Shown piece by piece: positions 53,423-62,085 of a stretch of 64,000 nt of DNA. A model generated the notes under the pieces. That model worked only from the letters and a program-made list of their open reading frames with translations, did not search any database and was not told the DNA's origin. The stretch is from Streptomyces ochraceiscleroticus (GTDB lineage: Bacteria; Actinomycetota; Actinomycetes; Streptomycetales; Streptomycetaceae): assembly GCF_000720485.1 (NCBI RefSeq), contig NZ_JOAX01000013.1, positions 186,001 to 250,000 on the forward strand, read 5' to 3'. Position 1 is the first letter of the stretch; every line of letters begins with the position of its first letter. The translations under genes and the position numbers were made by a program.

Positions 53423-54421
53423 ATGCCGTTGGACCCCGTCGCGTACCTCCCCTACCAGGACCCGGACGACTTCATCCGTGAGGTCACCGACCGCATCTGG
53501 GTCGACCGGGACGTCTCGTACATCGTCGACAACTACGAGCCGGACTCGATCGTCCACGCGAGCCTCGGCACCGTCGTGGGCCGCGACGGTGTGATCGAAG
53601 GCAGCACGATGCGGATGGGCAGCACACCGCAGCACATCGGCCAGGCCGAGGACGTGGTGTGGGAGGCGCGTGGCAACGACGCCTTCCTCAGCTCGCACCT
53701 GGTCTTCTCCGCCGACGAACACCTCGTGGACGGCAAGAACATCCGCATCCGCAAGCGCACGGTCGCCAACTGCCTCTACCGCAGGGGTCGAATGGTCGAG
53801 GAGTGGGTCGTCCGCGACGAGCTCGCCGACTGCCTGCAGCGCGGCGCGGACCCGGACGAGGCGGCCCGCGCCCTGCGCTTCCAGGGGTACACCGGCTCGA
53901 TGCTCGAGGCACCGCCGAAGGACGTACTCCTGGAAGGCGTCAGCGGCCCGCGTCCGGACGACCACCGGCCCGAGTGCGAGATGGTCCTCGAATTCATCGA
54001 CGAGGTGTGGACCCAGCGCCGGCTGCAGAAGGTCAACGACTTCATGGTGCGGGACCTCTTCCTGCACACGATCGGCGACCGGACCGTCATCCGCCCCGAC
54101 CGCTACCAGGCCGATCTGCTGTCGACCGTCGCACCGTTCCCCGACGCACGGTTCGAAGTGCGGGACATCCAGACCAACTACGCCGAGCGTTACGCGGGGC
54201 TGCGAGTGGCAGTGCTGTGGACCATGCACGGCACCTACCGCGGCACCCCCGCGTTCGGCCCCCTGACGGACCAGCCGGTCACCATGCTCGGCGTCTCCCA
54301 GTTCCTGATCCAGAACGGCCGCATCGTCCGCGAGTTCCGCGTCTACGACGAGATCGCACTGCGGGCCCAGATCAACAGCACCCGCGGCGACGGCCCCGCC
54401 GTCGAAGCCAACATCTACTGA
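53423..54421 (+). CDS. Double SnoaL-like (NTF2 fold) protein
   Basis: A protein of 332 residues in two similar halves. The first (about 15-150) reads FIREVTDRIWVDRDVSYIVD with IVHASLGTVVGRDGVIEGS; the second (about 195-325) reads MVLEFIDEVWTQRRLQKVND and later QFLIQNGRIVREFRVYDEIA. SnoaL-like folds serve as isomerases, cyclases or hydratases. An internal duplication of this kind suggests one active and one structural half. AAGGA precedes the ATG. Last gene of the cluster, closed by a strong hairpin. Confidence 0.85.
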   Translation: MPLDPVAYLPYQDPDDFIREVTDRIWVDRDVSYIVDNYEPDSIVHASLGTVVGRDGVIEGSTMRMGSTPQHIGQAEDVVWEARGNDAFLSSHLVFSADEHLVDGKNIRIRKRTVANCLYRRGRMVEEWVVRDELADCLQRGADPDEAARALRFQGYTGSMLEAPPKDVLLEGVSGPRPDDHRPECEMVLEFIDEVWTQRRLQKVNDFMVRDLFLHTIGDRTVIRPDRYQADLLSTVAPFPDARFEVRDIQTNYAERYAGLRVAVLWTMHGTYRGTPAFGPLTDQPVTMLGVSQFLIQNGRIVREFRVYDEIALRAQINSTRGDGPAVEANIY

Positions 54422-54436
54422 CCTGGCCGCCTTTTT

Positions 54437-54479
54437 CGATGTGGCGGGGTTCCCGACCCCCGGGAACCCCGCCACATCG
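54437..54479. terminator. Strong hairpin closing the catabolic cluster
   Basis: An 18-base perfect stem, starting CGATGTGGCGGGG (54437-54454) and complementary to 54462-54479, with a 7-base loop. It separates the cluster from the convergent thioesterase operon and should work on both strands. Confidence 0.85.
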
Positions 54480-54598
54480 TCAGATTCCCCTCACCTCACC
54501 TCCCCTCCCACCTCTCCTTCTGCTGGTGACGCGCCCTGGCAGGAGATCGCCGAAGCCATGGAAAGCCAGGAGTGAGCGGAAGCAGTGGCCGTGGCGCG

Positions 54599-55042
54599 TT
54601 AAAAGATCATGCAGGTGGTGGTGGCGTGGGCGATCAGTTTGCCCTGGTCGTCCAGCACCTTGCCCTCGGCGGTGGCGGTGCGGCGGCCGGCGTGGATGAC
54701 GGTGCCCTCGGCGGTGAGTGTCTGGCCGTCGGTGCGGGCGGCGCGGATGTAGTTGACCTTGAGTTCAAGGGTGGTGTAGCCGGCGCCGGCGGGGAGGGTG
54801 GTGTGGACGGCGCAGCCCATGGCGGAGTCGAGGAGGGTGGCGGCGATGCCGCCGTGGACGGTGCCGAGGGGGTTGGCGAAGTCGGGGCGGGTATCGAGGG
54901 AGATGACGATGCGGCCGTGGTCGACCTCGTCGAAGCGCATGCCGAGCAGGCGGCCGATGGAGGGGATGTCGGTGGGGCGTTCGGTCTGCACCCAGCGCAT
55001 CAGTTCCAGGCCGGTCATGGCGGTGGGGTCGGTGGTGGTCAC
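54599..55042 (-). CDS. Hotdog-fold thioesterase (PaaI-like)
   Basis: A protein of 147 residues with the PaaI motif NPLGTVHGGIAATLLDSAMG, in which the HGG-x-A-x-LLD core positions the catalytic Asp/Glu helix, and later LELKVNYIRAARTDG. It should hydrolyse an acyl- or aroyl-CoA. GTG 55042 is supported by AAGGAG seven bases upstream; an ATG eight codons later is possible. Last gene of the TetR-isomerase-oxidoreductase operon, 47 bases after the oxidoreductase. Confidence 0.9.
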   Translation of the reverse strand: MTTTDPTAMTGLELMRWVQTERPTDIPSIGRLLGMRFDEVDHGRIVISLDTRPDFANPLGTVHGGIAATLLDSAMGCAVHTTLPAGAGYTTLELKVNYIRAARTDGQTLTAEGTVIHAGRRTATAEGKVLDDQGKLIAHATTTCMIF

Positions 55043-55089
55043 GGTCGTTCTCCTTGCGTGGTGGCCCTGCCGCGAGGGGCGGGTGTTCG

Positions 55090-57333
55090 TCAGGCGGGGA
55101 GGGGCTCGATGCGGGCGGGGACGTGTTTGTGCCAGGGGGTACCGGCGATGGGGTCGCGCCAGGTGAGGTCGGTGAGGGTGTTCAGGGCGACGCCGGTGCG
55201 TTCGGTGCCGCCGTCCTCGGTGGGCAGGTCGAGGCCGAAGCCGTTGGGCAGGGCCGCGTGCCCGGGCTGCAGGCGGTCGTCGATCTCGACGACCGCCTGG
55301 GCGGTGCCACGTGTCGTGGTGATCCGGGCGAGGGCGCCATCGGACAGCCCGAGCTGTTCGGCGTCGTACGGGCTGACGCGCAGGGCGCCCTGTTGGTCGC
55401 GCTTCCGCCAGGTGTTGTCGCGGAAGATGGTGTTCGCGGTGAAGGCCCGGCGCTGGCCGGCGGCCAGGACGATCGGGAAGTCGTCGGTGGTGTGGACGGC
55501 GGGAGTGGTGTCCAGGTCGGCGAGGAGGCCGAGGAGTTCGGGAATGGGCAGCGGGATGCGGTGGCCGGGGTGGGGGACGTAGTTCCAGGCGTCGGTGTAC
55601 TCGTCCTCGGTGAACGTGATGCCGGACCGGCCCTCCAGCATCGCGTCGAACAGGGCGTCGGCGCTTGGGTGTCCGGCCCGGCGCATGGCGGTGGGGTACT
55701 CCTTGGCGATGCGCTGCGCGAGCGCCCACAGCACGGCGGCGGAACGGGCCCCGTCGGCAAGCGTGGTGCCGAGGGTCTCGTACAACAGGTACGGGGCCAT
55801 GGCGAAGGTGCCCTTGTCGAGGGCTGCCAGGGCGGCGAACGCGAGCTTGTAGGGGGTGCGGCCCAGGCGGGCAGCGGCGTGCAGCAGTGTCAGCCTGCTG
55901 CGGGGGACGGCGTTCAGTTCGCGGATGAGGCGAGCGTAGATCTCGGGCTCGGGCAGGGTGCCGGGCAGCGGGTCGAGGACCGGGGCGCGCAGGTGGAAGG
56001 TGTTGTGGGGGAACTCGAAGGTGAAGAAGGTCGCTTCCCACTTCTCGAACTGGGAGGCGGCGGGAAGCACGTAGTCGGCCTGGCGGCCGGTCTCGGTCAG
56101 GGCGATGTCGATGACGACGACCAGGTCGAGCGCGGCGAGTGCCTTTGCGAAGGCGGCGGAGTCGGCCAGGGAGTGCGCCGGATTGGCCGACTCGATGATC
56201 ATCGCCCGGAACCGGTCGGGGTGGTCGGTGAGGATCTCCTCGGCGATGACATTGCAGGGCACCAGGCCGCCGGGCATCCGCGCGCCGGTGACGGGGGTGC
56301 GGCGCGGGCTTGTCGAATAGCGGGCCAGCGGGGCGATCCACGAGTGCGGCTGCATGGCACCGGGTTTGGCGAAATTCCCCGTCAGGAGCCAGGTCAGCTT
56401 GTTGAGGTAGGAGACCAGCGTGCTGTTGGGGCCCTGCTGCACGCCCAGGTCCTCGTACGTCGCGACGCCGGCAGCGGTGCCGATACGGCGTGCCGCCTGG
56501 CGCAGCAGGCCCTCGTCCACACCGCAGGTCTGCGCGCAGCGGGCGATATCCACCGCCCTGAGCTGCTCGATCACCGTCTCGGCGCCGGTGGTGCGCGCGG
56601 CGAGGAAGGCGTGGTCGAGCAGGTCTTCCTGGACCAGTACGCCGAGGAGGCCGGCCAGGCACCAGGCGTCGGTGCCGGGCTTCACCTGGAGGTGGATGTC
56701 GGCGAGGTCGGCGGTCTCCGTGCGCACCGGATCGATGACGATCATGGTGCGAGATGGGTCCTTGGCGATGTCCTTGAGCACGGTGCGGGCCCGCGGGACG
56801 CCGTGGGACTGCCAGGGGTTCTTGCCGAGGAAGAGGGAGACTTCGGCGCGGGCGAAGTCTCCGGTGGTGTGTCCGCCGGTGAGGTGGGCGTCGACGAAAC
56901 CCTCGCCGGTCTTCTCCTGAGCGAGGGGGTTGGAGCGGTAGCGGGCGCCGAGAGCGCGCAGCAGGGCGCCGCTGTAGGCGCCGCCGAGGTGGTTGCCCTG
57001 TCCGCCGCCCCCGTAGAAGAAGATCGATTCGCCGCCGTGGGTGTCGCGTACCGTCTTCAGCCGGGCGGCGATCTCGCGGAGAGCGGTGTCCCAGTCGATG
57101 GGGGTGAAGCTGCCGTCCGCCTCCCGGCGCAGTGGTGTCGTCAGCCGGGCTCCGCCATTTTGGTAGTGGTCCAGGCGCAGGGCTTTGTTGCAGGTGTAGC
57201 CGGCGGTGGCGACGTGCTCCTTGTCGCCGCGGATCTTGGTGAAGCGGCGGCCGTCGGTCTGGATCTGGATGCCGCAGTTGTTCTCGCACAGGATGCACGC
57301 GCTCTTGTGCCAGGTGGCGGTGTCGGCGGTCAT
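55090..57333 (-). CDS. Single-subunit molybdopterin oxidoreductase
   Basis: A protein of 747 residues. A [4Fe-4S] site is formed by CILCENNC (Cys13, 16, 20) and TCNKA (about Cys48). Mo-bis-PGD motifs follow: GGGGQGNHLGGAYSG, the segment LAQEKTGEGFV, LGKNPWQSHG, NPAHSLADS, and the C-terminal dinucleotide-binding domain with RDNTWRKRDQQGALRVSPYD. It is cytoplasmic (no Tat signal) and has no partner subunit gene. I see no clear Cys or selenocysteine at the formate dehydrogenase position. Neighbours point to acyl-CoA chemistry rather than nitrate or formate. Confidence 0.9.
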   Translation of the reverse strand: MTADTATWHKSACILCENNCGIQIQTDGRRFTKIRGDKEHVATAGYTCNKALRLDHYQNGGARLTTPLRREADGSFTPIDWDTALREIAARLKTVRDTHGGESIFFYGGGGQGNHLGGAYSGALLRALGARYRSNPLAQEKTGEGFVDAHLTGGHTTGDFARAEVSLFLGKNPWQSHGVPRARTVLKDIAKDPSRTMIVIDPVRTETADLADIHLQVKPGTDAWCLAGLLGVLVQEDLLDHAFLAARTTGAETVIEQLRAVDIARCAQTCGVDEGLLRQAARRIGTAAGVATYEDLGVQQGPNSTLVSYLNKLTWLLTGNFAKPGAMQPHSWIAPLARYSTSPRRTPVTGARMPGGLVPCNVIAEEILTDHPDRFRAMIIESANPAHSLADSAAFAKALAALDLVVVIDIALTETGRQADYVLPAASQFEKWEATFFTFEFPHNTFHLRAPVLDPLPGTLPEPEIYARLIRELNAVPRSRLTLLHAAARLGRTPYKLAFAALAALDKGTFAMAPYLLYETLGTTLADGARSAAVLWALAQRIAKEYPTAMRRAGHPSADALFDAMLEGRSGITFTEDEYTDAWNYVPHPGHRIPLPIPELLGLLADLDTTPAVHTTDDFPIVLAAGQRRAFTANTIFRDNTWRKRDQQGALRVSPYDAEQLGLSDGALARITTTRGTAQAVVEIDDRLQPGHAALPNGFGLDLPTEDGGTERTGVALNTLTDLTWRDPIAGTPWHKHVPARIEPLPA

Positions 57334-57428
57334 CGGCCCTGTCTCCTCATGCGGTGGGCGGCTGGCGTATCCCGCGCCCCGCGGGGGAAGTGCCGGGGCG
57401 CGGGGTGGTGCGGTCGGTGAGGTGCTGG

Positions 57429-58100
57429 TCAGCCGAGCGGGTTGGCGGTGTCGCGCAGGGTGGCCAGGGCCGGGGCGTACATCCGGGCCTTGATCGTGCC
57501 GAGGGTGTCGCCGGCCTTGCTCACCTGCGCCTGGGCGATCTCGATGGCGGTGGAGCGCACGGCGTCCTCGCTGACCGCCCGGTCGACGATGCCGGCGGCC
57601 GCGGCGTCGGACCCGCCGTAGCGGCGGGCGGTGAGCATGGCCTCATGCGCGGTCTGCGGCGCCAGCCGGGACTGGATGAGCGCGGCCATACCAGGAGTGA
57701 AGGGGATGTTGATGTCCGCTTCGGGCAGGCACCAGTAGCCGCGATCAGCACGCATCACGCGGAAGTCGTGCGCGAGGGAGAACATCGCACCGGCGGCGAA
57801 GGTGTGCCCCTGCAGCGCGGCCACCGTGATGACCGGCAGCGACAGCATCCGCGCGAACAGCTCATGAACGGAGACGACGTAGTCCTGGTGCTGGTCGGCG
57901 TGGGCGAACAGCCAGTCCAGGTCGAGCCCGTTGGAGTAGAACTTGCCGGTGGCGGCGGTGACCAGGGCGCGGGGGCCCGCTGCCTTCTCCACCTCGTCGA
58001 GCGCGGCGCCGACGGCAGTGAGCCAGTCGGGGTGGAAGCGGTTCTCACCGTCTCCGAGGTCGAGAACGAAGACGTTGTCCTGACGGTCGAGCGAGGGCAT
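57429..58100 (-). CDS. Enoyl-CoA hydratase/isomerase family, ECI-like
   Basis: A protein of 223 residues, short for a crotonase. It carries GKFYSNGLDLDWL and GHTFAAGAMFSLAHDFRVM, then CLPEADINIPFTPGM. Of the two hydratase glutamates only the one in LPEADI remains; the first is replaced (AGAMFS), and FSNGLDL is typical of delta3,delta2-enoyl-CoA isomerases. Isomerisation of an unsaturated acyl-CoA is therefore more likely than hydration. AAGGAG precedes the ATG. It is transcribed after tetR and before the oxidoreductase. Confidence 0.88.
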   Translation of the reverse strand: MPSLDRQDNVFVLDLGDGENRFHPDWLTAVGAALDEVEKAAGPRALVTAATGKFYSNGLDLDWLFAHADQHQDYVVSVHELFARMLSLPVITVAALQGHTFAAGAMFSLAHDFRVMRADRGYWCLPEADINIPFTPGMAALIQSRLAPQTAHEAMLTARRYGGSDAAAAGIVDRAVSEDAVRSTAIEIAQAQVSKAGDTLGTIKARMYAPALATLRDTANPLG

Positions 58101-58145
58101 GGCGACTCCTTCGAGCTGAGCTGACTGGGTCGAGTGGCTGCGGGG

Positions 58146-58757
58146 TTACGGCCGGGGCCGGGGTACGGCACCGGGGCGGTCACGCAGGGCGTACAGGAGC
58201 AGGTCGTGGATCTCGGCGGCGGCCGCCTCGATCGGTGCGGTGCTCTGCTCGGCCCGGCACATGATCACCGCGCCTTCGACCGCGGCGATGATGAAGGCGC
58301 CGAGCCGGCGGCTGCGTTCCTCGGTCAGGCCGTGCCGCAGGAAGAGGGCTGCGAGGGCTTCCTGCCAGCGGGCGAAGACGGCGGCGGCGGAGCGGGCGAG
58401 CTGGGGTGCGTCGTCGTTGGTCTCCACGGCCACCGCCACGATCGGGCAGCCGGCCCGGAAGCCGCTCTCCACGAGCCGGTCGCGCCACAGCACGAAGAAC
58501 GCGTCGACGGCCTCCACCGGATCGTCCGCCTGCATGGCGGCATCGATCAGTCCCGCGATGAAGTCCCCTGCCAGTGCCACCGCCTCGTCGATGAGCTGCG
58601 TCCGCCCACCGGGGAAGTGGTGATACACCGAGCCCCGAGGAGCTCCGCTGTGCGCGAGGACCCCGTCGATGCTGGTCGCGCTCGCACCGTACTCACGCAG
58701 CAGAGCGGCAGCACTGAGGATCATCCGGTCACGGCTGTCACTCTTGCGCGGACTCAC
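58146..58757 (-). CDS. TetR-family transcriptional regulator
   Basis: A protein of 203 residues. The headpiece reads ILSAAALLREYGASATSIDG and APRGSVYHHFPGGRTQLIDE, the usual TetR form of LmrA/YxaF-like members, followed by a helical ligand domain with GCPIVAVAVETND. The start is uncertain; GTG 58757 gives a normal N-terminus (SPRKSDSRDRM) while an upstream ATG would add 28 Arg/Trp-rich residues. It leads the operon with the isomerase, oxidoreductase and thioesterase and probably represses it, relieved by an acyl-CoA or acid. Confidence 0.88.
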   Translation of the reverse strand: MSPRKSDSRDRMILSAAALLREYGASATSIDGVLAHSGAPRGSVYHHFPGGRTQLIDEAVALAGDFIAGLIDAAMQADDPVEAVDAFFVLWRDRLVESGFRAGCPIVAVAVETNDDAPQLARSAAAVFARWQEALAALFLRHGLTEERSRRLGAFIIAAVEGAVIMCRAEQSTAPIEAAAAEIHDLLLYALRDRPGAVPRPRP

Positions 58758-58804
58758 CCGCCACCACCACCTTCGACGACGACGCGGCCCGCCACCAGAC
58801 GGGC

Positions 58805-58816
58805 TACCTGTCGGTA
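58805..58816. promoter_or_regulatory. Inverted repeat TACC-N4-GGTA upstream of tetR
   Basis: TACCTGTCGGTA lies 48-59 bases before the tetR start codon, followed by an AT-rich TAACTTAAGG stretch. It is a plausible TetR operator in the only promoter position for this operon. Confidence 0.4.
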
Positions 58817-58861
58817 ACTTAAGGTGTATGGCATAGAACATGCAAGAGAGGATCCGAAAGG

Positions 58862-59584
58862 TCAGTAGTCGGGGAGGTCCAGGTCCTCGTGGACGACGGC
58901 GTGGGCGAGGTCGGTGAGATCGATGCCACGGCTGTGGGCATGGGCGCGCAGCCGGTCGAGCGCGTGGTCGGCGGAGAGGTCGTGGCGCTGGATGATCATG
59001 CCGACTGCCTGGTGGACGACTGCCTGGGACGGTGCAAAGTGGGGGACGAGGAGCTCGGAATCGTCCTCGGGTGCGGCGGCACAGGCGGCCTGGAGGAGGA
59101 GTTGGGCGGCGTCCAGGTGGATGCGGGCGGTGTGCTGGTCGGTTGGTGACAGCGGGCCGGACCGGTCGCGGTAAAGGGACAGGACGATGCCCGCCCGGTC
59201 CGCGAAGCGGGGGTGGGACACAGCGGGCAGGGCGAAGGCCGCATGGATCCCCTGGGCCTGGGCTTCGTCGGCGAAGAGGGGCCAGAGCCGAGTGGCGCCG
59301 AGATCGGTCAGGTCATCGGCGAGTACGGAGGCCCGCTGCTGCAGCGCCTGCACGCACGGCCCCTCGCCCAGGTTGATCTCCAGGGTCTCTCCTGCGTCGG
59401 CCAGCGGGCCGTCGCAGCACAGCGATATCCGGCGGGCCAGGGCGGCATCCGCAGCCAGCGTCAGCCCTACCGAGCACGGAGCCTGCAGCGCCGCCCGGCA
59501 TGCGACGGCGATGGAGCCCGACCCGTCGTGGTGGCGAGCAAGGTAGTAGGCCAATCGCGCGGCCTCCGGCCGCGGGGACCTCAC
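58862..59584 (-). CDS. GAF-ANTAR regulator (putative RNA antiterminator)
   Basis: A protein of about 240 residues. A GAF sensor domain (about 15-150: NLGEGPCVQALQQRASVLADD and HAAFALPAVSHPRF) is followed by an ANTAR domain (AVVHQAVGMIIQRHDLSADH to DLTDLAHAVV) that binds paired RNA hairpins to prevent termination. I start it at GTG 59584, which begins just before the GAF domain; an ATG at 59725 would add 47 residues of unusual composition, and neither has a strong ribosome site. It diverges from a second GAF-ANTAR gene. Confidence 0.8.
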   Translation of the reverse strand: MRSPRPEAARLAYYLARHHDGSGSIAVACRAALQAPCSVGLTLAADAALARRISLCCDGPLADAGETLEINLGEGPCVQALQQRASVLADDLTDLGATRLWPLFADEAQAQGIHAAFALPAVSHPRFADRAGIVLSLYRDRSGPLSPTDQHTARIHLDAAQLLLQAACAAAPEDDSELLVPHFAPSQAVVHQAVGMIIQRHDLSADHALDRLRAHAHSRGIDLTDLAHAVVHEDLDLPDY

Positions 59585-59978
59585 GCGAGGCTCAGCACAC
59601 AGTTGGTGGGGCCGCCAGCGGCCCAGAGTGTGTCCACCGGTACGGATCCGATCTCCGGCACTCACCGCCGATACTGCCCGGTCGGAAGCCAATGTCAGGG
59701 TAATCAAGCGGAGAAACAGCGCCATGCGCGGGCAGTTGTGCCCAGCCTACTCCCCGCCCCCCCGAGGCCATGGCCGTGTGGCGGCGCCGGCTCAAGGTCT
59801 CCCGGACCGTCGGACGCGTCGTGGCGAGGCGAACGCGGGCGTTCGGTGAGGCTGAAAGAGCCGCGCTCGGGGCGTAGTCTGGCCACAGGGCACCGCTGGT
59901 ATTTCCGGGTGGTCTCCACCCAGCCCCCGTGCATGACGCTTCCGGTCCGGTCGCTGACATCGACGACCGGAGGCTGCT
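59585..59978. other. Divergent region between two GAF-ANTAR genes
   Basis: About 390 bases (or 250 if the longer start of the left gene is used). I see a small GGGTGG-TCT-CCACCC hairpin near 59907-59921 and no coding pattern that I trust. It should hold both promoters. Confidence 0.4.
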
Positions 59979-60779
59979 GTGCCCATTCCGCCCCTACCCG
60001 CGGCAGGCCCGCCCGCACCCGATGGGCCTCCGTCCCCGTCCCGTGAGATGCGGGTGACCGCCGCACTGATCGACGTTGCCGACACCCTCGTCGCCGACTT
60101 CGACCCCGCCGACTTCCTGTACCGCGTCGCCGAACACTGCATGGACCTCTTGGACATCGGCGACGCCGGAGTGATGCTGGCCGCCCCCGGCGGCCCGCTG
60201 CGCCTGGTCGCCACCACCTCCGAACAGGTACGCCTGGTGGAACTCTTCGAAATCGACGCCCGCGAGGGCCCCTGCCTCACCGCTTACCGCGAGGGCGCCG
60301 CCGTCGACCACGTGGACCTGACCGCCCCCTCTCGCTGGCCGGGCTTCAGCGTCCGCGCGCACCGCGCCGGCTACCACTCCGTGCATGCCAGCCCGATCCG
60401 GCTGCGAGCGGAGACCATAGGCGTACTGAACCTCTTCCGCCGCGCCACCGGCCCCCTGCCCGAGGCCGACAAGCACCTCGCCCGAGCGCTGGCCGATGCC
60501 ACCGCCATCTCCCTGCTTCAGCAGACCGCCCTGGAGCATCACCGCACATTGAGCACACAGCTCCAAGGAGCCCTGAACACCCGCACCGTCATCGAACAGG
60601 CCAAGGGCTACCTCGCTTCCCACCACGGCATCGATCCCGCCGCCGCCTTCAAGCACTTGCGCGCCCACGCCCGCCACCACCAGGTCCGCCTCGCCGACCT
60701 GGCCCGCGACGTCATCGACGGCATCGTCACCCTTCCCCTCCCGCCCAGCGACGACAGCACCCGGCGCGATGCACCCTGA
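59979..60779 (+). CDS. GAF-ANTAR regulator (putative RNA antiterminator)
   Basis: A protein of 266 residues. A Pro-rich N-terminus, GAF domain (about 30-175: YRVAEHCMDLLDIGDAGVML, REGPCLTAYREGAAVDHVDL, ETIGVLNLFRRATG) and an ANTAR domain (TVIEQAKGYLASHHGIDPAA and VRLADLARDVIDG). The GTG start has GGAGG five bases upstream. Both this and its divergent relative keep the EGPCxxA motif, so they may sense related signals. Target transcripts cannot be named from the sequence. Confidence 0.9.
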   Translation: MPIPPLPAAGPPAPDGPPSPSREMRVTAALIDVADTLVADFDPADFLYRVAEHCMDLLDIGDAGVMLAAPGGPLRLVATTSEQVRLVELFEIDAREGPCLTAYREGAAVDHVDLTAPSRWPGFSVRAHRAGYHSVHASPIRLRAETIGVLNLFRRATGPLPEADKHLARALADATAISLLQQTALEHHRTLSTQLQGALNTRTVIEQAKGYLASHHGIDPAAAFKHLRAHARHHQVRLADLARDVIDGIVTLPLPPSDDSTRRDAP

Positions 60780-60863
60780 ACCGATCAGGCTGGTTGCGCT
60801 GGTGTCGTTGGGCGAGAGGCCGCGAGGCCGGGAGAGACCGGAAGTGCTGGCAGGACGCTCTCT

Positions 60864-61607
60864 TCAGGCGCGGCAGCGCAGCATTTCCAGCGGCGGATGC
60901 GCGAGGAGGTCCGCCCAGAAGTCCTCGCCGAACTCACGCATACCGGCTTCGGACACCTGCAGCGGAACCCACTCCGCCGCACCGAACCCGGCCACTCGCA
61001 GGCACTCCTCGTAGACCTCGCGGCGGGGGACCGTGCTGACGATGCTGATCGGCTGCGGGTCGAGGAGAGCCGTGACCCGCGACCGCGGCCCCGTCTCGGC
61101 TTCCTCGCCGGTCGGCTCGCAGCGGAACCCGTACTGGTCCAGGGACGCACAGTCGAACCGGTAGTCAGGATTCTGCGCGAGCACGAAGAACTCGCCCCCC
61201 GGCACCAGGCTCCGGTGGATGTTGCAGCACATCCGCTCCATCGCAGCAATGTCCTCGGCGTAGTTGAGACACTGCACTCCCACCGCGATGTCGAAACGCC
61301 GGTGGAGAGGCCGCAGCTCGGCCACGTCACCGACCTCGTAGCGCACGCCCAGCGGATCACGTTGCTCGATCTTCCGCGCGGCGGCGATCATCTCGACGGA
61401 GATGTCGACACCGAGGACGTCCGTGGCGCCGCGCCGTTTGAACTCCCTGCTGTAGAAACCGGTGCCGCACGCCAGGTCGAGAACCGACTTGCCGCTCACG
61501 TTCCCGACCATGCCCAGGAAGCTCGGCACCTCCCCGTAACGCGTCAGCGGCAGGGACTTGAACCCCTCGAACGCCTCGCCGATCCCGTCGTACTGCTGCA
61601 CGCTCAC
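60864..61607 (-). CDS. Class I SAM-dependent methyltransferase
   Basis: A protein of 247 residues with motif I VLDLACGTGFYSREFKRRGA, an acidic end of strand two (GVDISVEMIAAARKIEQ), motif with FDIAVGVQCLNYAED, and LVPGGEFFVLAQN. It resembles small-molecule N- or C-methyltransferases rather than UbiE. GTG 61607 is supported by AGGAGGGA seven bases upstream; in-frame starts further up lack this. It converges on the GAF-ANTAR gene. The substrate is unknown. Confidence 0.88.
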   Translation of the reverse strand: MSVQQYDGIGEAFEGFKSLPLTRYGEVPSFLGMVGNVSGKSVLDLACGTGFYSREFKRRGATDVLGVDISVEMIAAARKIEQRDPLGVRYEVGDVAELRPLHRRFDIAVGVQCLNYAEDIAAMERMCCNIHRSLVPGGEFFVLAQNPDYRFDCASLDQYGFRCEPTGEEAETGPRSRVTALLDPQPISIVSTVPRREVYEECLRVAGFGAAEWVPLQVSEAGMREFGEDFWADLLAHPPLEMLRCRA

Positions 61608-62085
61608 GTGCGGCTCCCTCCTGCGCTTCGCCATGTACGTGGCCACACCGGCACTCCGAAAGCAGAGGCCCTCCGGATTCAGAGGCCCGCCGGGTCCCGG
61701 TCGTGGCAGAAAGTCTCCACCGCCCCGTCCGGACGTCGTACTGGCAGATGACACAGAGAAGTTGGCAGGGTGACCCTCGTATCATCCAACACGGAGGCGC
61801 AGCGCGTGGAGTGCGCCGACACGGGACCGCTGGGCGGGAGGCGTACGCCTCGCGACGGCCGGTGATCCACCCTTGATGGAGCGCCGCACGTACCGGGTCA
61901 GCCGGCGCTGCCGCCCGACTCGTGGATCTCCTTCGATACCTCGGTCAGGGCGGGCGGCTGATCACGACCTCACAGACGAACACCGCGGCGGCCGCGGGTA
62001 CTTGGAGGATCAGTGACCTGACCGTCAACCACATCGACACCGCCGCGTTCCAGGCGGCCACCGACCGTCACCCGTGCGCGCAAGG
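61608..62085. other. Intergenic stretch before the methyltransferase
   Basis: About 480 bases. It should hold the methyltransferase promoter. On the plus strand a GTG at 61922 opens 55 codons to a TAG at 62089 (starting VDLLRYLGQGGRLITTSQTN), overlapping the STAS stop; it has no ribosome site and I regard it as a possible relic only. Confidence 0.35.

Noticed and set aside
54599..57298. An 899-codon minus-strand frame over the molybdoenzyme and thioesterase
   Set aside because: Only its last part, the thioesterase, is real. The first part is His/Arg/Pro-rich shadow of the molybdoenzyme frame.
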